A stretch of 64,000 nucleotides of DNA from a bacterium. Lineage in GTDB: Bacteria > SAR324 > XYD2-FULL-50-16. A model generated the notes under the pieces. The model searched no databases and was not told where the DNA came from. It saw only the letters and a program-made list of their open reading frames with translations. Location of the stretch: NCBI GenBank assembly GCA_018829445.1, contig JAHJTV010000063.1, forward strand, positions 210,017 to 274,016. The letters run 5' to 3'. Positions 8,823 to 18,375 of this stretch are shown here, in pieces (positions within the stretch are counted from its first letter, which is position 1; each line of letters opens with the position of its first letter). A program made the translations under genes and the position numbers.

Positions 8823-9665
8823 TTAAATCCGCTGTCTTATCCAGGATTGGATGATTTCCAGTATCTGTCCGCTTTCCTGCTCCTGAAACAGCTCATGCAT
8901 TGCCTCTGTAAATATGACCAAAGATTTATCGTCGCTGTTGACCCTGGAAAAAAAACTCTGTGCGGCTTCGGGGGATACCACCGAATCTTTGCTGGCTACA
9001 AACATGAGAAGAGGCAGTGTAACTGCAGAAGCCGCCTGCTGAAGCTTGCGGCTCATGGCATTTACCTCTAAATACAGATTTGGAGAGATCAACCTTCCTC
9101 TGCAAGGGTCGCTGTAGTAAACCTCCCATTGATCGGGATTTCGGGACAAGCTTTTTACACCAGCAGGTTTGGGAAGAGGTTCATTACGATGATTCCTTGC
9201 TAAATATCGGGCTAGAGGCAGAACCTTTATTGTATCAAAGAAGGAAAAACCGATTAACGGTGATGATAGGATAAGTCCTTTTAATACATGCACCCTGCTG
9301 AGACAGTAATGAGCGGCAACAAGTCCTCCCAGGGAATGTCCCAGCAAAAAAGTGAACTTTGATTTCAGGAAAAACGGATTTCCACTAAATAACTGATCAA
9401 GATTATCAAGGTATTCCTCGAATGCATCGATGTGCCCTCGCCTTCCTCCCGCCATTCCGTGACCGGGAAGATCCATCATGTGTATGGCGATGCCTTGTTC
9501 ACTGAGCACCTTTGCCATGGTCTGATAGTAAACCATGTGTTCTGAAAAACCATGCACTACGACTATCTGGCAGAGAGTTCTAACGGGGATCCAGGAACAG
9601 ATTGGTACTTTTCTACCCTTTCTATCGATGATGGTATCCTGTTTTTTCGTACTCTTCATATGCAT
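8823..9665 (-). CDS. alpha/beta hydrolase, lysophospholipase/monoacylglycerol lipase-like
   Basis: A 280-residue cytoplasmic alpha/beta hydrolase. Seen: oxyanion 'VVHGFSEH', 'DLPGHG', the nucleophile elbow 'GHSLGG' (Ser near residue 110), the acid in 'ASKDSVV' and the catalytic His in 'EAMHELF'. This arrangement, with the H-G-x-S-E-H segment, is that of the Hydrolase_4 (PldB/monoglyceride lipase) group. It likely cleaves a lysophospholipid or monoglyceride. The next gene (glycosyltransferase) starts 2 bases downstream. An in-frame ATG two codons after the first is an equal start candidate. Confidence 0.85.
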   Translation of the reverse strand: MHMKSTKKQDTIIDRKGRKVPICSWIPVRTLCQIVVVHGFSEHMVYYQTMAKVLSEQGIAIHMMDLPGHGMAGGRRGHIDAFEEYLDNLDQLFSGNPFFLKSKFTFLLGHSLGGLVAAHYCLSRVHVLKGLILSSPLIGFSFFDTIKVLPLARYLARNHRNEPLPKPAGVKSLSRNPDQWEVYYSDPCRGRLISPNLYLEVNAMSRKLQQAASAVTLPLLMFVASKDSVVSPEAAQSFFSRVNSDDKSLVIFTEAMHELFQEQESGQILEIIQSWIRQRI

Positions 9666-9732
9666 GACAATAGTATCAAAAAATTTATTGGTCTAAGTAT
9701 AAATTCAATTTCAAAACGAAATCTATCCTTTA

Positions 9733-10776
9733 CTATTTTATTATTCCGCCGCCGATAACCTCGTCACCCTGGAAAAACACCACGGATTGACCTGGCGTTA
9801 TATCCGGCAGTGCATGGGGAAATTCGACCAAAACACTGTCTGCGGCTTCAGGTTGAATAGTGGCTTCAATCTCTTTAGCTGTATACCTGATTTTCACCCC
9901 AGCGGAAAACTCTTTTTCCGGTGTTATTCCACTAATGTAGTTTACCCGGTAAGCCAGCAGTCGCTTTTTCCCCCTTTCAGAGTTTTTAGCTACATAAAGT
10001 GTATTATTGGGGACATCAAGTTTCACGACATAAACAGGCTCTCCGGCTGACACTCCCAATCCGCGTCTTTGTCCCACCGTATAGTTAAACAAACCTTTAT
10101 GGCGACCCAATGTTGCTTCGGATAAGTCTTTGATGGGACCACTTTCTAGGAGAACAGAAGAATACTGCTGATAAAAACCCCGGTAGTCACCGTCACCTAT
10201 AAAACAAAGATCCTGGCTCTCTTTTTTATCGGCAACGGGTATCTTGTATTGCCTGGCTAAATCCCTTACATCTTTTTTACAATAGGTGCCCAATGGGAAT
10301 ACTACTTTTGCCAGCTGGCGCTGGTTTAATTGATAAAGAAAATAGCTCTGATCTTTCGTCGGATCAATCCCTTTTAACAGCTTAAAAATGGAGTCTTTCT
10401 CCGATATCCTGGCGTAATGACCTGTCGCAAGAAGATTGGCTCCCAATTTTGTGGCCTCTTCCAGCAGCAATCCGAATTTTATGGTTTTGTTACAGACTAC
10501 ACAGGGATTTGGTGTTTCTCCCTTCTCGTATGATCCGATAAAATTGCCGATGACTTCTTTCTCAAACTGCTTTCTGAAGTCAAGTACCTTCAACTCAATC
10601 TGCAGACCATTAGCAACTTGCTGGACGGATTCAAGGAATCCACTATTTCCTGCATTCTCTGGTGACAGGATAAGGGTTATCCCAAAAACATCAAACCCCT
10701 GTTCAATAAGCAAAGCCGCTGTTGTGGAACTATCTACACCACCACTCATGGCAACTGCAACTCGATTTTTTTTCAA
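9733..10776 (-). CDS. mnmA: tRNA-specific 2-thiouridylase
   Basis: Catalyses 2-thiolation of U34 in tRNA Lys, Glu and Gln using ATP and persulfide sulfur from a sulfurtransferase relay. 347 residues. The PP-loop 'AMSGGVDSSTTAALL' is at residue 8-22; the catalytic cysteines are in 'NPCVVCN' (near 92) and 'SQDLCFIG' (near 190); 'GHYARI' and 'DQSYFLYQL' are also typical. The C-terminal beta-barrel is short but complete, ending 'GDEVIGGGIIK'. It is followed at its 3' side, after 67 bases, by the alpha/beta hydrolase gene on the same strand. Confidence 0.96.
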   Translation of the reverse strand: MKKNRVAVAMSGGVDSSTTAALLIEQGFDVFGITLILSPENAGNSGFLESVQQVANGLQIELKVLDFRKQFEKEVIGNFIGSYEKGETPNPCVVCNKTIKFGLLLEEATKLGANLLATGHYARISEKDSIFKLLKGIDPTKDQSYFLYQLNQRQLAKVVFPLGTYCKKDVRDLARQYKIPVADKKESQDLCFIGDGDYRGFYQQYSSVLLESGPIKDLSEATLGRHKGLFNYTVGQRRGLGVSAGEPVYVVKLDVPNNTLYVAKNSERGKKRLLAYRVNYISGITPEKEFSAGVKIRYTAKEIEATIQPEAADSVLVEFPHALPDITPGQSVVFFQGDEVIGGGIIK

Positions 10777-11433
10777 ATCCGTTTAATCTGTTTTATGGTT
10801 GATCATTCATCGGAACTACTACCGCATTGTTTTTAGATACTCAAGTCTGATCATATTGGTTTGAAGAGTTGATGTCGAGACAGATTTCAACAGATTTTAG
10901 ATTTTTAGGGAATCTAGCTGGCTGGAAACAGAGAATTTATTGATATTATTGGTTGCCCATGGCCTAACCTGAAACAATTGAGATCTCCGGCCTGAATGTT
11001 GATAATTCACAAAGATTTTTAGAGGTAAATATTTTACCGACAAACTATTCCATAGAGGTTCTAACCCTGTTTTAAAAAATATAAAACATTTATAACCTTG
11101 ATGGTTAAGAGATTATGAGTTCCTCCATAAAAATAATCAAGCCTGGTATTTATTTCAATTTTGGATCAAGGCCAATCTTATATGAAATTCTCCGATTTTC
11201 TGTATTGACAAAGACATTAAAAGTTACTTTCATAGACTCTATGAAAGTAACTTTTAATGTCACTTAAAATTTTTGATTTAATCCCATCTAAACCAGAATT
11301 TCAATAAAAAGTGCCAACAGATATCTAAACTCAGTTGGACAAGTGAAGCATAAAAGTCATCACACTTTTAGGTGTAAAAATAGATACAGGTTGATGATAA
11401 CACTAGATTTTAACGAGCTGAAGGGAGTTTTAT
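10777..11433. other. 657-base intergenic region, AT-rich
   Basis: It lies between the divergent mnmA and HTH-repeat genes. No open frame with a start and ribosome binding site is seen. The only strong structure is the 49-base perfect inverted repeat at 11213-11261, listed separately. Confidence 0.6.
11213..11261. repeat. 49-base perfect inverted repeat (23-bp arms, 3-base loop)
   Basis: Bases 11213-11235 and 11239-11261 are exact reverse complements around the loop ACT. The arms are AT-rich and contain AAGTTACTTTCATAG and its complement. AAAATTTTT follows on the plus side at 11266-11274. It lies about 170 bases upstream of the HTH-repeat gene. It could be an unusual bidirectional terminator, an operator, or a relic of a palindromic mobile sequence; the sequence alone does not decide. 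Confidence 0.75.
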
Positions 11434-12384
11434 ATGCACAAAAAGGACATTGTAAAAGAAGTCATTGAAAAATATATCAAAAAGGGAAAGGACTTTTTTG
11501 AGTTGACTCCAGGGTATCTTGTAACCCTGGATGAGCTGAAAGGATTCAGCGAGCGAACACTAAAAAGGGGCCGGACGGAATACAAAGCTGAGCATAGGAA
11601 TATACTCAAGGGTAAATCAAAGGCCTCCCTTAACCTTAAAAAGAAGGTTATGAAGTACCTGTATGACAATCCCAAAACCTCCTTGGAGCAACTGAAGAAA
11701 AAATTTGCGTCCCAGGATAAGAAATTGGTAAACGAAGCATTTAAACTCTGGAAACAAGAGGAAAAAGGGAAACCGACTCCGGTAAAAAAGAAGCCGATTA
11801 TTAAGGAAGATGAAGATGCAGCCGGCAGTTTGCGACAAAAGGTTTTTGTTCATTTGGATGAAAATCCGAGTTTAACGCTAAGTAAATTGGAGAAAGTTTT
11901 TACCAGCTTCAATAGAAAAACCATCAGCAATTATCTTGATCAATGGCGCAAGGAAAAATCACAAAAAGTTAAAAAGATCAGTACCAAACAGCGGATTCAT
12001 GATTTTTTGGATCTTAATCCTGATTCAACATTAAAAAGTCTTAAAACAGCCTTCGCCGACATCAACCCATCCTCTATCGGTGCTTACTTTTCACTTTGGA
12101 AAAGTGAACAAAGTGCAACCGCCAAGGTGGTGAAGAAGGCAAATGCTGCGGTCAAAATCAAGCCGGAAAAAGTGCCTGTTGATTCTGCCTATCAAATCAT
12201 TGAAGCACTCAAAAACACCATTGATGCCCAAAACAAAACAATTGAGATCCTAAAATCTCAATACTCAATGCTGGAGAACAGTAAGGCTTTTTCTTTTCCA
12301 GAGTTGAAGGGAATGAGCAAAAAGGAGATTGATAAGTTTGAAAGGGTCATGGCGACCTTTCTGAAAGGACTTCGAAAATCATAA
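11434..12384 (+). CDS. basic protein with three HTH-like repeats and C-terminal coiled coil, unknown function
   Basis: 316 residues, strongly Lys-rich. Three related units of about 42 residues occur near residues 68-108, 131-173 and 183-225. Each begins with a helix ending 'L..NP', then 'SL..LKK.F', then a third helix ending 'W(K/R).E' (for example 'YDNPKTSLEQL', 'DENPSLTLSKL', 'DLNPDSTLKSL'). The spacing suggests three small DNA-binding three-helix modules joined by basic linkers. A heptad-rich segment follows near 250-285, then 'MSKKEIDKFERVM'. AAGGGAG at 11421-11427 sets the ATG start. I do not recognise a named family. The likely role is nucleic-acid binding, perhaps chromatin-like or regulatory, by inference. 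Confidence 0.8.
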   Translation: MHKKDIVKEVIEKYIKKGKDFFELTPGYLVTLDELKGFSERTLKRGRTEYKAEHRNILKGKSKASLNLKKKVMKYLYDNPKTSLEQLKKKFASQDKKLVNEAFKLWKQEEKGKPTPVKKKPIIKEDEDAAGSLRQKVFVHLDENPSLTLSKLEKVFTSFNRKTISNYLDQWRKEKSQKVKKISTKQRIHDFLDLNPDSTLKSLKTAFADINPSSIGAYFSLWKSEQSATAKVVKKANAAVKIKPEKVPVDSAYQIIEALKNTIDAQNKTIEILKSQYSMLENSKAFSFPELKGMSKKEIDKFERVMATFLKGLRKS

Positions 12385-12401
12385 GGACTTAAGCTCTACA
12401 G

Positions 12402-12432
12402 CCTATCCCTCTGATTAAAGGTAAGGGATAGG
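12402..12432. terminator. hairpin between convergent genes
   Basis: CCTATCCCT (12402-12410) pairs with AGGGATAGG (12424-12432), a 9-bp stem with a 13-base loop, then TTTCTG. It stands between the HTH-repeat gene and the convergent response regulator gene, so it may end either transcript. The U-tract is short. Confidence 0.55.
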
Positions 12433-12452
12433 TTTCTGAGGGATGGGGAGTA

Positions 12453-13934
12453 TTAGATATCGATCATATCGCCAGCTTCTTTATATTCATTGAGCTTATT
12501 TCTCAGGGTTCGAATACTGATCCCTAGAATTTCTGCAGCTTTGGTTCGATTCCCCTTTGTATGCTTCAAGGTTTCGAATATCATCTGTTTTTCTGCTTCA
12601 GCCATGGAAATCCCCACTTTCAATTGAACTGAGTCTGATTCCACTCCAGTCTCAACTTCCGGTATAGATTCGGTTTCCTCTTTCCCGCTTGAACTTTTTG
12701 CAGTCGGTCTGTCCCGGTTGATAGCAACCGGGTTCATAAGAAGATCATTTACCTGCACTATATTTCCATCACACAGTAACACGGCTCGTTCAATGATGTT
12801 TTCCAACTCTCTTACGTTACCTCTCCAATTGTAACTCATCAACAGCTTATAGACTTCATCACTGATCACAGGAACAGGTTTATTGTTTATCTTGGCATAT
12901 TTGTTGACAAAATAATCGGCGAGCACTTTAATGTCCCCTTTTCGCTCCCTTAATGGAGGCAATTCCATGGGAATTACATTCAAACGGAAATAGAGATCCT
13001 CACGAAATGTTTGGTTTTCCACACAATCCAGTAGAATACGATTGGTTGTAGCAATTACCCTTACGTCAACTGGAATGGTTTCAGTGCCTCCAACCCTGTC
13101 AATCGTATACTCCTGTAATACTCTTAGCAGTTTGGCCTGCAAGGACAGTGGCATTTCACTGATCTCATCCAGAAGAATGGTTCCGGTGTTTGCCTGCTCA
13201 AATTTACCTCGGTGCTCATTGATTGCACCGGTAAAGGCCCCTTTTTTATGACCGAACAGTTCACTTTCCAGAAGGTTTTCAGGCAGGGCCGCACAGTTTA
13301 TGGCGACAAAAGGTCCGTCTGAACGATCAGAGTGCTTATGAATATATCGTGCAAGAAGCTCCTTCCCGGTTCCACTTTCCGACTGCACAAGAATGTTAGC
13401 TTTACTGGGTGCCACATTTTGAGCTATCTGCAGCAACTTTAACATATTGGTATCTTCAGTAATAATATCTTTGGAAGAAGCAGATTCCAGAGATGTTTCT
13501 TCAACTTTTTTGGGAGCTACTTTTTTTCCTGTTTGATCCGTTTTCAGGGATACAGGCTGTTCCGTTTTGAAAGTCAGAGCTCGTTCAATCAGGAAGATAA
13601 AGGTGTCAAAATCAAAAGGTTTTTGCACATAATCAAAAGCTCCGTGCTTCATGGCTGATATAGCGGTATCGATTGTGCCATATGCCGTAATGAGGATAAC
13701 GGGGGTCTCAGTATCCAAAGCTTTAATATCTTTTAGCAATTCAAGACCACTTCTCTTCGGCATTGTCATGTCAGTGATGACCAGACTATATTTGTTCTTC
13801 TTGAATTTGTTGAAGCCATCGATAGCATTATGAGAAAGCTCCACAGGATAACCACAGCGCTTTAAGGCTGCTTGCATGGCTATTCTCATTTCAACTTCAT
13901 CATCAACCACTAAAATGGGATCCTTTACTATCAT
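12453..13934 (-). CDS. sigma-54-dependent response regulator (NtrC family)
   Basis: 493 residues with three domains: an N-terminal receiver (acidic pair 'VVDDE', phospho-Asp in 'LVITDMTMP', Lys in 'VQKPFD'), a central AAA+ sigma-54 activator domain (Walker A 'SESGTGKE', the sigma-54 contact loop 'GAFTGA', Walker B 'ILLDEISE'), and a Fis-type HTH ('GNRTKAAEILGIS'). It activates RpoN-dependent promoters once phosphorylated. No partner kinase gene is adjacent; the SohB-like gene lies 61 bases upstream on the same strand. Linker residues 125-165 are Lys/Glu/Ser-rich and low complexity. Confidence 0.93.
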   Translation of the reverse strand: MIVKDPILVVDDEVEMRIAMQAALKRCGYPVELSHNAIDGFNKFKKNKYSLVITDMTMPKRSGLELLKDIKALDTETPVILITAYGTIDTAISAMKHGAFDYVQKPFDFDTFIFLIERALTFKTEQPVSLKTDQTGKKVAPKKVEETSLESASSKDIITEDTNMLKLLQIAQNVAPSKANILVQSESGTGKELLARYIHKHSDRSDGPFVAINCAALPENLLESELFGHKKGAFTGAINEHRGKFEQANTGTILLDEISEMPLSLQAKLLRVLQEYTIDRVGGTETIPVDVRVIATTNRILLDCVENQTFREDLYFRLNVIPMELPPLRERKGDIKVLADYFVNKYAKINNKPVPVISDEVYKLLMSYNWRGNVRELENIIERAVLLCDGNIVQVNDLLMNPVAINRDRPTAKSSSGKEETESIPEVETGVESDSVQLKVGISMAEAEKQMIFETLKHTKGNRTKAAEILGISIRTLRNKLNEYKEAGDMIDI

Positions 13935-13995
13935 TTTATACCTGTATCAGGAATGGTGTTAGATTATATGCTAAAAATTCGACCGATCGGTCTCT

Positions 13996-14997
13996 TCACC
14001 GGCTTAAAAACCTTGTTGAAGCATCTTTTAAACCGATTGATAACTTATCGCTCAAGGTTTTTCTAATCTCATACTTTATGCCATATAAGTCAAGATGTTC
14101 GCTCTTGGAAAGAAGATAATCATCACTGGTAATGATATCATCTACCAGTTTTAATTCCAGGGCTTTACTACCATACCAGTGTTCACCGGTAGCAATTTTT
14201 TCAATATCCAGGCCTTGACGCCCCTGGTTCACGAACTCCTTAAACAGAAGATGGGTATCCTCTAATTCTTGCTTTAATTTTGCACGATCCGCTTCCGTAT
14301 TCTCTCCAAAAACTGTCAGGGTTCTTTTATATTCGCCTGCTGTAATCTGCTCATAATCGATGTCATGCTTTTTCAAAAAACGGTTAAAATTGGGTATTTG
14401 CGCTATCACACCAATGGAACCGATGATGGCAAAAGGTGCTGAAATGATCCTGTCCGCAACACAAGCCATCAGATATCCACCACTGGCTGCCACTTTATCT
14501 ACAGCAATGGTCAATGGAATATCACATTTTCGAATCCTCATTAATTGAGAGGCAGCCAAGCCATAGGTATGAACCATGCCGCCGCTACTGTCCAGGCGTA
14601 CCAAAACTTCGTCCTTAGGGTCAGCCACAGTCAAAATAGCAGTTATCTCCTCTTTCAACGCCGCTACTGCAGAAGCTTTTATATCCCCTTCAAAATCCAA
14701 AACAAACAGCCTGCCTCTTTCAACATGATCGGCTTTTTTCTTTTTCTCCTTCTTCTTCCGAATCTTTTCCTCTTTTAGACGTTGTTTCCGTACCGTCTTG
14801 GATAAGGTCTCCCGCTCAAGGGTTCGCGCCAGATCCCTGTATTTCTCATTCAGATTCACAATCTGGATATGATCCTTCTTCATGGCTTTGCCTTTCATCA
14901 GCAAAGATAAAAACCCACTAACCATAAAAAGAATTGCGGCAACAATGGTCACGGTTTTAAATAAAAACAAGCCATAGTCTAAAAGTATGTCAATCAT
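13996..14997 (-). CDS. SohB-like membrane serine protease (peptidase family S49)
   Basis: 333 residues. An N-terminal membrane helix is followed by a highly charged Lys/Glu segment (residues about 55-92) and an S49 domain. The catalytic Ser lies in 'AASGGYLMA' and the general base Lys in 'TAGEYKRTL'; 'GSIGVI' just after Ser is also typical. The Ser-Lys dyad type and the single domain match SohB (about 350 residues) rather than the double-length SppA. It is expected to act at the inner membrane. The end of the gene carries the palindrome GACCGATCGGTC (13981-13992) just past the stop. Confidence 0.88.
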   Translation of the reverse strand: MIDILLDYGLFLFKTVTIVAAILFMVSGFLSLLMKGKAMKKDHIQIVNLNEKYRDLARTLERETLSKTVRKQRLKEEKIRKKKEKKKKADHVERGRLFVLDFEGDIKASAVAALKEEITAILTVADPKDEVLVRLDSSGGMVHTYGLAASQLMRIRKCDIPLTIAVDKVAASGGYLMACVADRIISAPFAIIGSIGVIAQIPNFNRFLKKHDIDYEQITAGEYKRTLTVFGENTEADRAKLKQELEDTHLLFKEFVNQGRQGLDIEKIATGEHWYGSKALELKLVDDIITSDDYLLSKSEHLDLYGIKYEIRKTLSDKLSIGLKDASTRFLSR

Positions 14998-15384
14998 TAT
15001 TCATCTATTTAAGGGTTCAAGTTGATATTCCTTTTCTTTTACTCTATTTTGTTTCTTCTGAAAAGGGGTAAGGCAATGCATTGAGAAAATAAACTTTTAA
15101 TACTTCCGGATTATAAACCAATTTTGAGATTTTCCATCATTGATGCAAGGACAAATCTCATTCAACCAGCTTTTTATACCCTATCGGAGCCATTAATAGT
15201 GTTGTAAAGATACCAGGATAATGATAAATAATAGTCAAACACCGAATAACCAACCTAAAATTTGAAATATGGGACTTTTAAAACCTGTCCATTGTTTGGT
15301 GAGTTCGCCGATGGCGATGGGGAATAAACTCAGGTATAAACCTATTAACACAGATTAATGGCGTTAAATCAGGAAAGAGGTGAT
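14998..15384. other. intergenic region between divergent genes
   Basis: About 390 bases between the divergently oriented SohB-like and ComFB-like genes. It must hold promoters for both, but I see no convincing -35/-10 pair. The repeated sequence GCCGATGGCGATGGGG near 15307 also occurs in a similar form near 50498. Confidence 0.4.
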
Positions 15385-15672
15385 ATGAAGAGTGAAGATT
15401 TTGAAGTTTTTGGTATTTCCGTGGAAAGTATTCGAAACAGAAACGAGTCGCAGGTAATTAAATACATGCGCGAATTAATTCCTCAGTTTCCTGATTTTGA
15501 TTACTGCTCAATCTGCGTTCAGGATGTCTATGCCTTAAGCTTGAACCAGCTTGCTCCCCGGTATGTCCAGAAAGGAACAATCGTTTTACGCAAAGAGTTT
15601 CAGGAAAGCGATTTCAGAGACGTTGTTGAAGGAGCCATTGAGCAGGTATTAAAAAACAGAAATCATCCCTGA
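15385..15672 (+). CDS. ComFB-family small protein
   Basis: A 95-residue protein with the layout of the late-competence ComFB family (PF10719): a two-helix N-terminus, then 'FDYCSICVQDVYALSLNQL' with Cys-x-x-Cys, then 'PRYVQKG'. The start at 15385 is chosen because AGAGG ends 4 bases before it; an ATG at 15358 has no such site. ComFB proteins are of uncertain role; some bind cyclic di-nucleotides. No competence genes are adjacent. A hairpin overlaps its stop. Confidence 0.75.
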   Translation: MKSEDFEVFGISVESIRNRNESQVIKYMRELIPQFPDFDYCSICVQDVYALSLNQLAPRYVQKGTIVLRKEFQESDFRDVVEGAIEQVLKNRNHP

Positions 15673-15707
15673 TAACCGTCAGGATTACTTGTACCCTTGC
15701 GGTTATC
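15671..15707 (+). terminator. intrinsic terminator after ComFB-like gene
   Basis: GATAACCG (15671-15678) pairs with CGGTTATC (15700-15707), 8 bp, followed by TGAGTTTTG. It overlaps the ComFB-like stop and lies 24 bases from the convergent permease stop. Confidence 0.6.
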
Positions 15708-15730
15708 TGAGTTTTGATAATCTTTCATCC

Positions 15731-16660
15731 TTACACCATGTGCTTTTGCGGATGAAGCATGTATACGCATATATCTGCCAGGAAAACGCAAATCTGAACA
15801 AATACCACAGAGATAAGAATTATTGTCAATACCATGGGTACATCCTGTTGAATTAATGAATTCAACAACGATTCTCCGAGCCCGGGCAAATCGAATACCA
15901 CCTCTACAACTAATGCACTACTTACAATCAAAGGTAACCGATAGGCGGTAACAGGCAGGATTGTTATTAAACTGTTTCTGAAAGCGTGCCAGGGAACGCT
16001 GCCGGGGAGAGGGACGATGCCGCTGGTCTTTAACCCGCAAGCCAGTGCATTTTCGATATATTTTGATTGAAGTTCCCTGTCATGTACGTTTGAAGTTAAC
16101 CTAAGAACATCCATGGCACTACCACTGCCCAAGGCAAGTGCCAGGACTGCCAGAAACAGATTGGACTCACTCTTAAGAACTAAAAAAAGAAAATAGGCAA
16201 TGATATAGGCTGGAATGGACGAGAGAAAAAACAATGACAAGGTTGAAAACGACGTGAGAAATTCCACAGAGCCCCTCTTTTTGCCGGAAACAACCTCATT
16301 GTTCAGGGTGGCTTGGATGGTCCCAATAACAACTCCGATCAAGGAAGCTAAGATAAAGGCGTTCCAACATAACACCAGGGTATTTTTAGCCCTTTTCCTC
16401 AATTCCTCAGTCTGCCAATCTCCCTTCACACTGTCGGACACCTGAGGGCTCCCTTTGGCAATCATTAATAGCCAATCAACATATCTTGCCGTTGACCATT
16501 GTTGGACAATCGTTTTTTCCTGAATGGTACTCCTGGGGTCGATGACCCGTTTAGGCGGTAGAAAAGTGAGCAACAATTGAATACCAAAAGTGGCCAATAG
16601 TCCTATCCAGATAATCCGAACTATAAACCTTATAAAGACAAATCGTACTATGGAAATCAT
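15731..16660 (-). CDS. peptide/nickel-type ABC transporter permease (DppB/OppB-like)
   Basis: 309 residues with an N-terminal membrane helix, a soluble loop and about five further helices. It has the BPD-type permease core with the 'A.A.GL' EAA-like loop ('NALACGLKTSGIV') and the C-terminal 'VVEVVFDLPGLGESLLNS' typical of DppB. With the DppC-like permease, fused ATPase and binding protein upstream it makes one importer. The membrane location is clear; the substrate is not. It is the last gene of the group and starts 40 bases after the binding-protein gene. Confidence 0.88.
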   Translation of the reverse strand: MISIVRFVFIRFIVRIIWIGLLATFGIQLLLTFLPPKRVIDPRSTIQEKTIVQQWSTARYVDWLLMIAKGSPQVSDSVKGDWQTEELRKRAKNTLVLCWNAFILASLIGVVIGTIQATLNNEVVSGKKRGSVEFLTSFSTLSLFFLSSIPAYIIAYFLFLVLKSESNLFLAVLALALGSGSAMDVLRLTSNVHDRELQSKYIENALACGLKTSGIVPLPGSVPWHAFRNSLITILPVTAYRLPLIVSSALVVEVVFDLPGLGESLLNSLIQQDVPMVLTIILISVVFVQICVFLADICVYMLHPQKHMV

Positions 16661-16700
16661 AATTGCTGCTCCTTTTTTATACCTGCATCAGAGATCGTGA

Positions 16701-18344
16701 TTACTCGCTTTTTTCCGTTTCAGCTACGACAACCCATTCCTCCACAGAACCCAGCAGAGAGTTTGGATCTGAGATCATAACATTGTCAAATCGAGCCGAA
16801 TAGTAGGCCGTCGTTGGCAAACTAAACAGATAGGTATACGGACTTAAATCCAACAAAAATAGGTGAAGTTTTTTCGCAGCTGGCAACCTTTGTTCCCAGA
16901 AAGCCGAATTCTCCCATTCATCAAGGATAGCGTTCAGATTTTCAGAACTGATACTGGTGATATTGCCGGAACTGTTCGAACGATATAATTCCGCAATGTT
17001 ATAACCATCGGAAAAACCGGAATGTCTGATTAATGCCATCTCAAAATTCTTATTGTTGATTTGAGTTTCAAAAGCCATTCCCAGCCCTTTTGCCTCAATC
17101 TGTATTCCGATCTCTCCCAGTTGCAAAGCCAGCTTTCCTGCCAATCTTTCCATTGTTTTTGAAGCATCATCCTGATAAATCAAAACCGTTTTGATTCCCT
17201 CTTTTCCTTTTAGTAACTTCCTGGCTGCTTCAAGATCATAGGAGAGAAGATCATCAAATTTCTCATAACGCTTATCGTCGTTATGAGGGAAAGGTCCTTT
17301 GTTGATGAATTCAGATATCTCCCCTTTTCTTGCCTGTTGAGCCAGTTCTATCTTATCAACTGCCCTTGACACAGCCTGTCGAACCGATTTGTTGGAAAAA
17401 GTAGGCGAAATCGTATTAAAGGCAATTGCATAAAAATGAAGCGGAATATAATCCGCATGCTTCAAGCCATTTTCATCAAGCATCGCATGAAGATTTGGCG
17501 ATGTTTCCAGAATCAGATCAATTTTTCCGTCAATCAACATTCGAACTTGTTTCTCCTGATCATGAATCAGAGTAGCTTCGATTTTCTGGATAAAGGATTC
17601 ACTGGTGGTCTCTTCTTCCACATCACTTTCCTCAACCGGCTGACTGGTCGCCGAAACAAAGGAGACAGTATTTCCCGTCCATTCACTGAATTTAAAGGGC
17701 CCTGTTCCAATCGGTTTTCTGGCGAATTCCTGGGCAACGGCATCGGTTCTAAGATCAGGTGACATCGGTTTCCCGTAATACTGGGCGGGGATGATTTTGA
17801 AAGCCAGCAGATCCCTGACAACATGCACTGATATGTTCTCTTTGAATACAATTCGCACCGTAAAATTATCCACGATATCAACCCTGTCGATCAGCTGATT
17901 AATTCTTCCCCTTAAGGGTGACCGGTTATTTGGATCCTTGATGCATTCAATGGTAAATCGTACATCTCTGGAGGTAACCATATGATCTGCACTGTCATGC
18001 CATCTTTTCCCCTGGTCCAGTTCTACAATGAAAATATTACGGCTGTTTGCATCCTGAATGAAATCCGTTGCCAGTCCGTTTACGTAATCCCTCGGACTTC
18101 GTCCGCTTCGATTTGCCAAACCGTCAAAAACCGGATCTAGCAGTGTAAGACCGGAACTGGTCTGCTCAAATAACGGGTTCAGCGTTTTTGGCAATTCATT
18201 AAAAGCCACAATTAATGTTTCCTGGCGAATTTTTTTCTCAATGGCCAATTGCTTCTTTTCCTGGACATCCAGGTAATAGAAAATTCCAATCGCCGCACAA
18301 AGTACAATGACCACAATTCCTATAATTATATTTCTCTTAGACAT
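16701..18344 (-). CDS. extracellular solute-binding protein family 5 (peptide-type)
   Basis: 547 residues. An N-terminal hydrophobic segment (about residues 5-27) without a lipobox Cys suggests a membrane-anchored or cleaved periplasmic protein. The body matches SBP family 5: 'LNPLFEQTSSG', 'PRDYVNGLATDF', 'TVRIVFKEN', 'KPIGTGPFKF' and 'SNKSVRQAVSRAVDK'. It would deliver peptides or similar ligands to the DppBC-like permeases. A hairpin terminator lies 32-48 bases before its start codon, between it and the lipoprotein gene, so it may have its own promoter or depend on read-through. Confidence 0.9.
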   Translation of the reverse strand: MSKRNIIIGIVVIVLCAAIGIFYYLDVQEKKQLAIEKKIRQETLIVAFNELPKTLNPLFEQTSSGLTLLDPVFDGLANRSGRSPRDYVNGLATDFIQDANSRNIFIVELDQGKRWHDSADHMVTSRDVRFTIECIKDPNNRSPLRGRINQLIDRVDIVDNFTVRIVFKENISVHVVRDLLAFKIIPAQYYGKPMSPDLRTDAVAQEFARKPIGTGPFKFSEWTGNTVSFVSATSQPVEESDVEEETTSESFIQKIEATLIHDQEKQVRMLIDGKIDLILETSPNLHAMLDENGLKHADYIPLHFYAIAFNTISPTFSNKSVRQAVSRAVDKIELAQQARKGEISEFINKGPFPHNDDKRYEKFDDLLSYDLEAARKLLKGKEGIKTVLIYQDDASKTMERLAGKLALQLGEIGIQIEAKGLGMAFETQINNKNFEMALIRHSGFSDGYNIAELYRSNSSGNITSISSENLNAILDEWENSAFWEQRLPAAKKLHLFLLDLSPYTYLFSLPTTAYYSARFDNVMISDPNSLLGSVEEWVVVAETEKSE

Positions 18345-18375
18345 ACTGTCCTCCTATAACATTTTGATAATAAAA

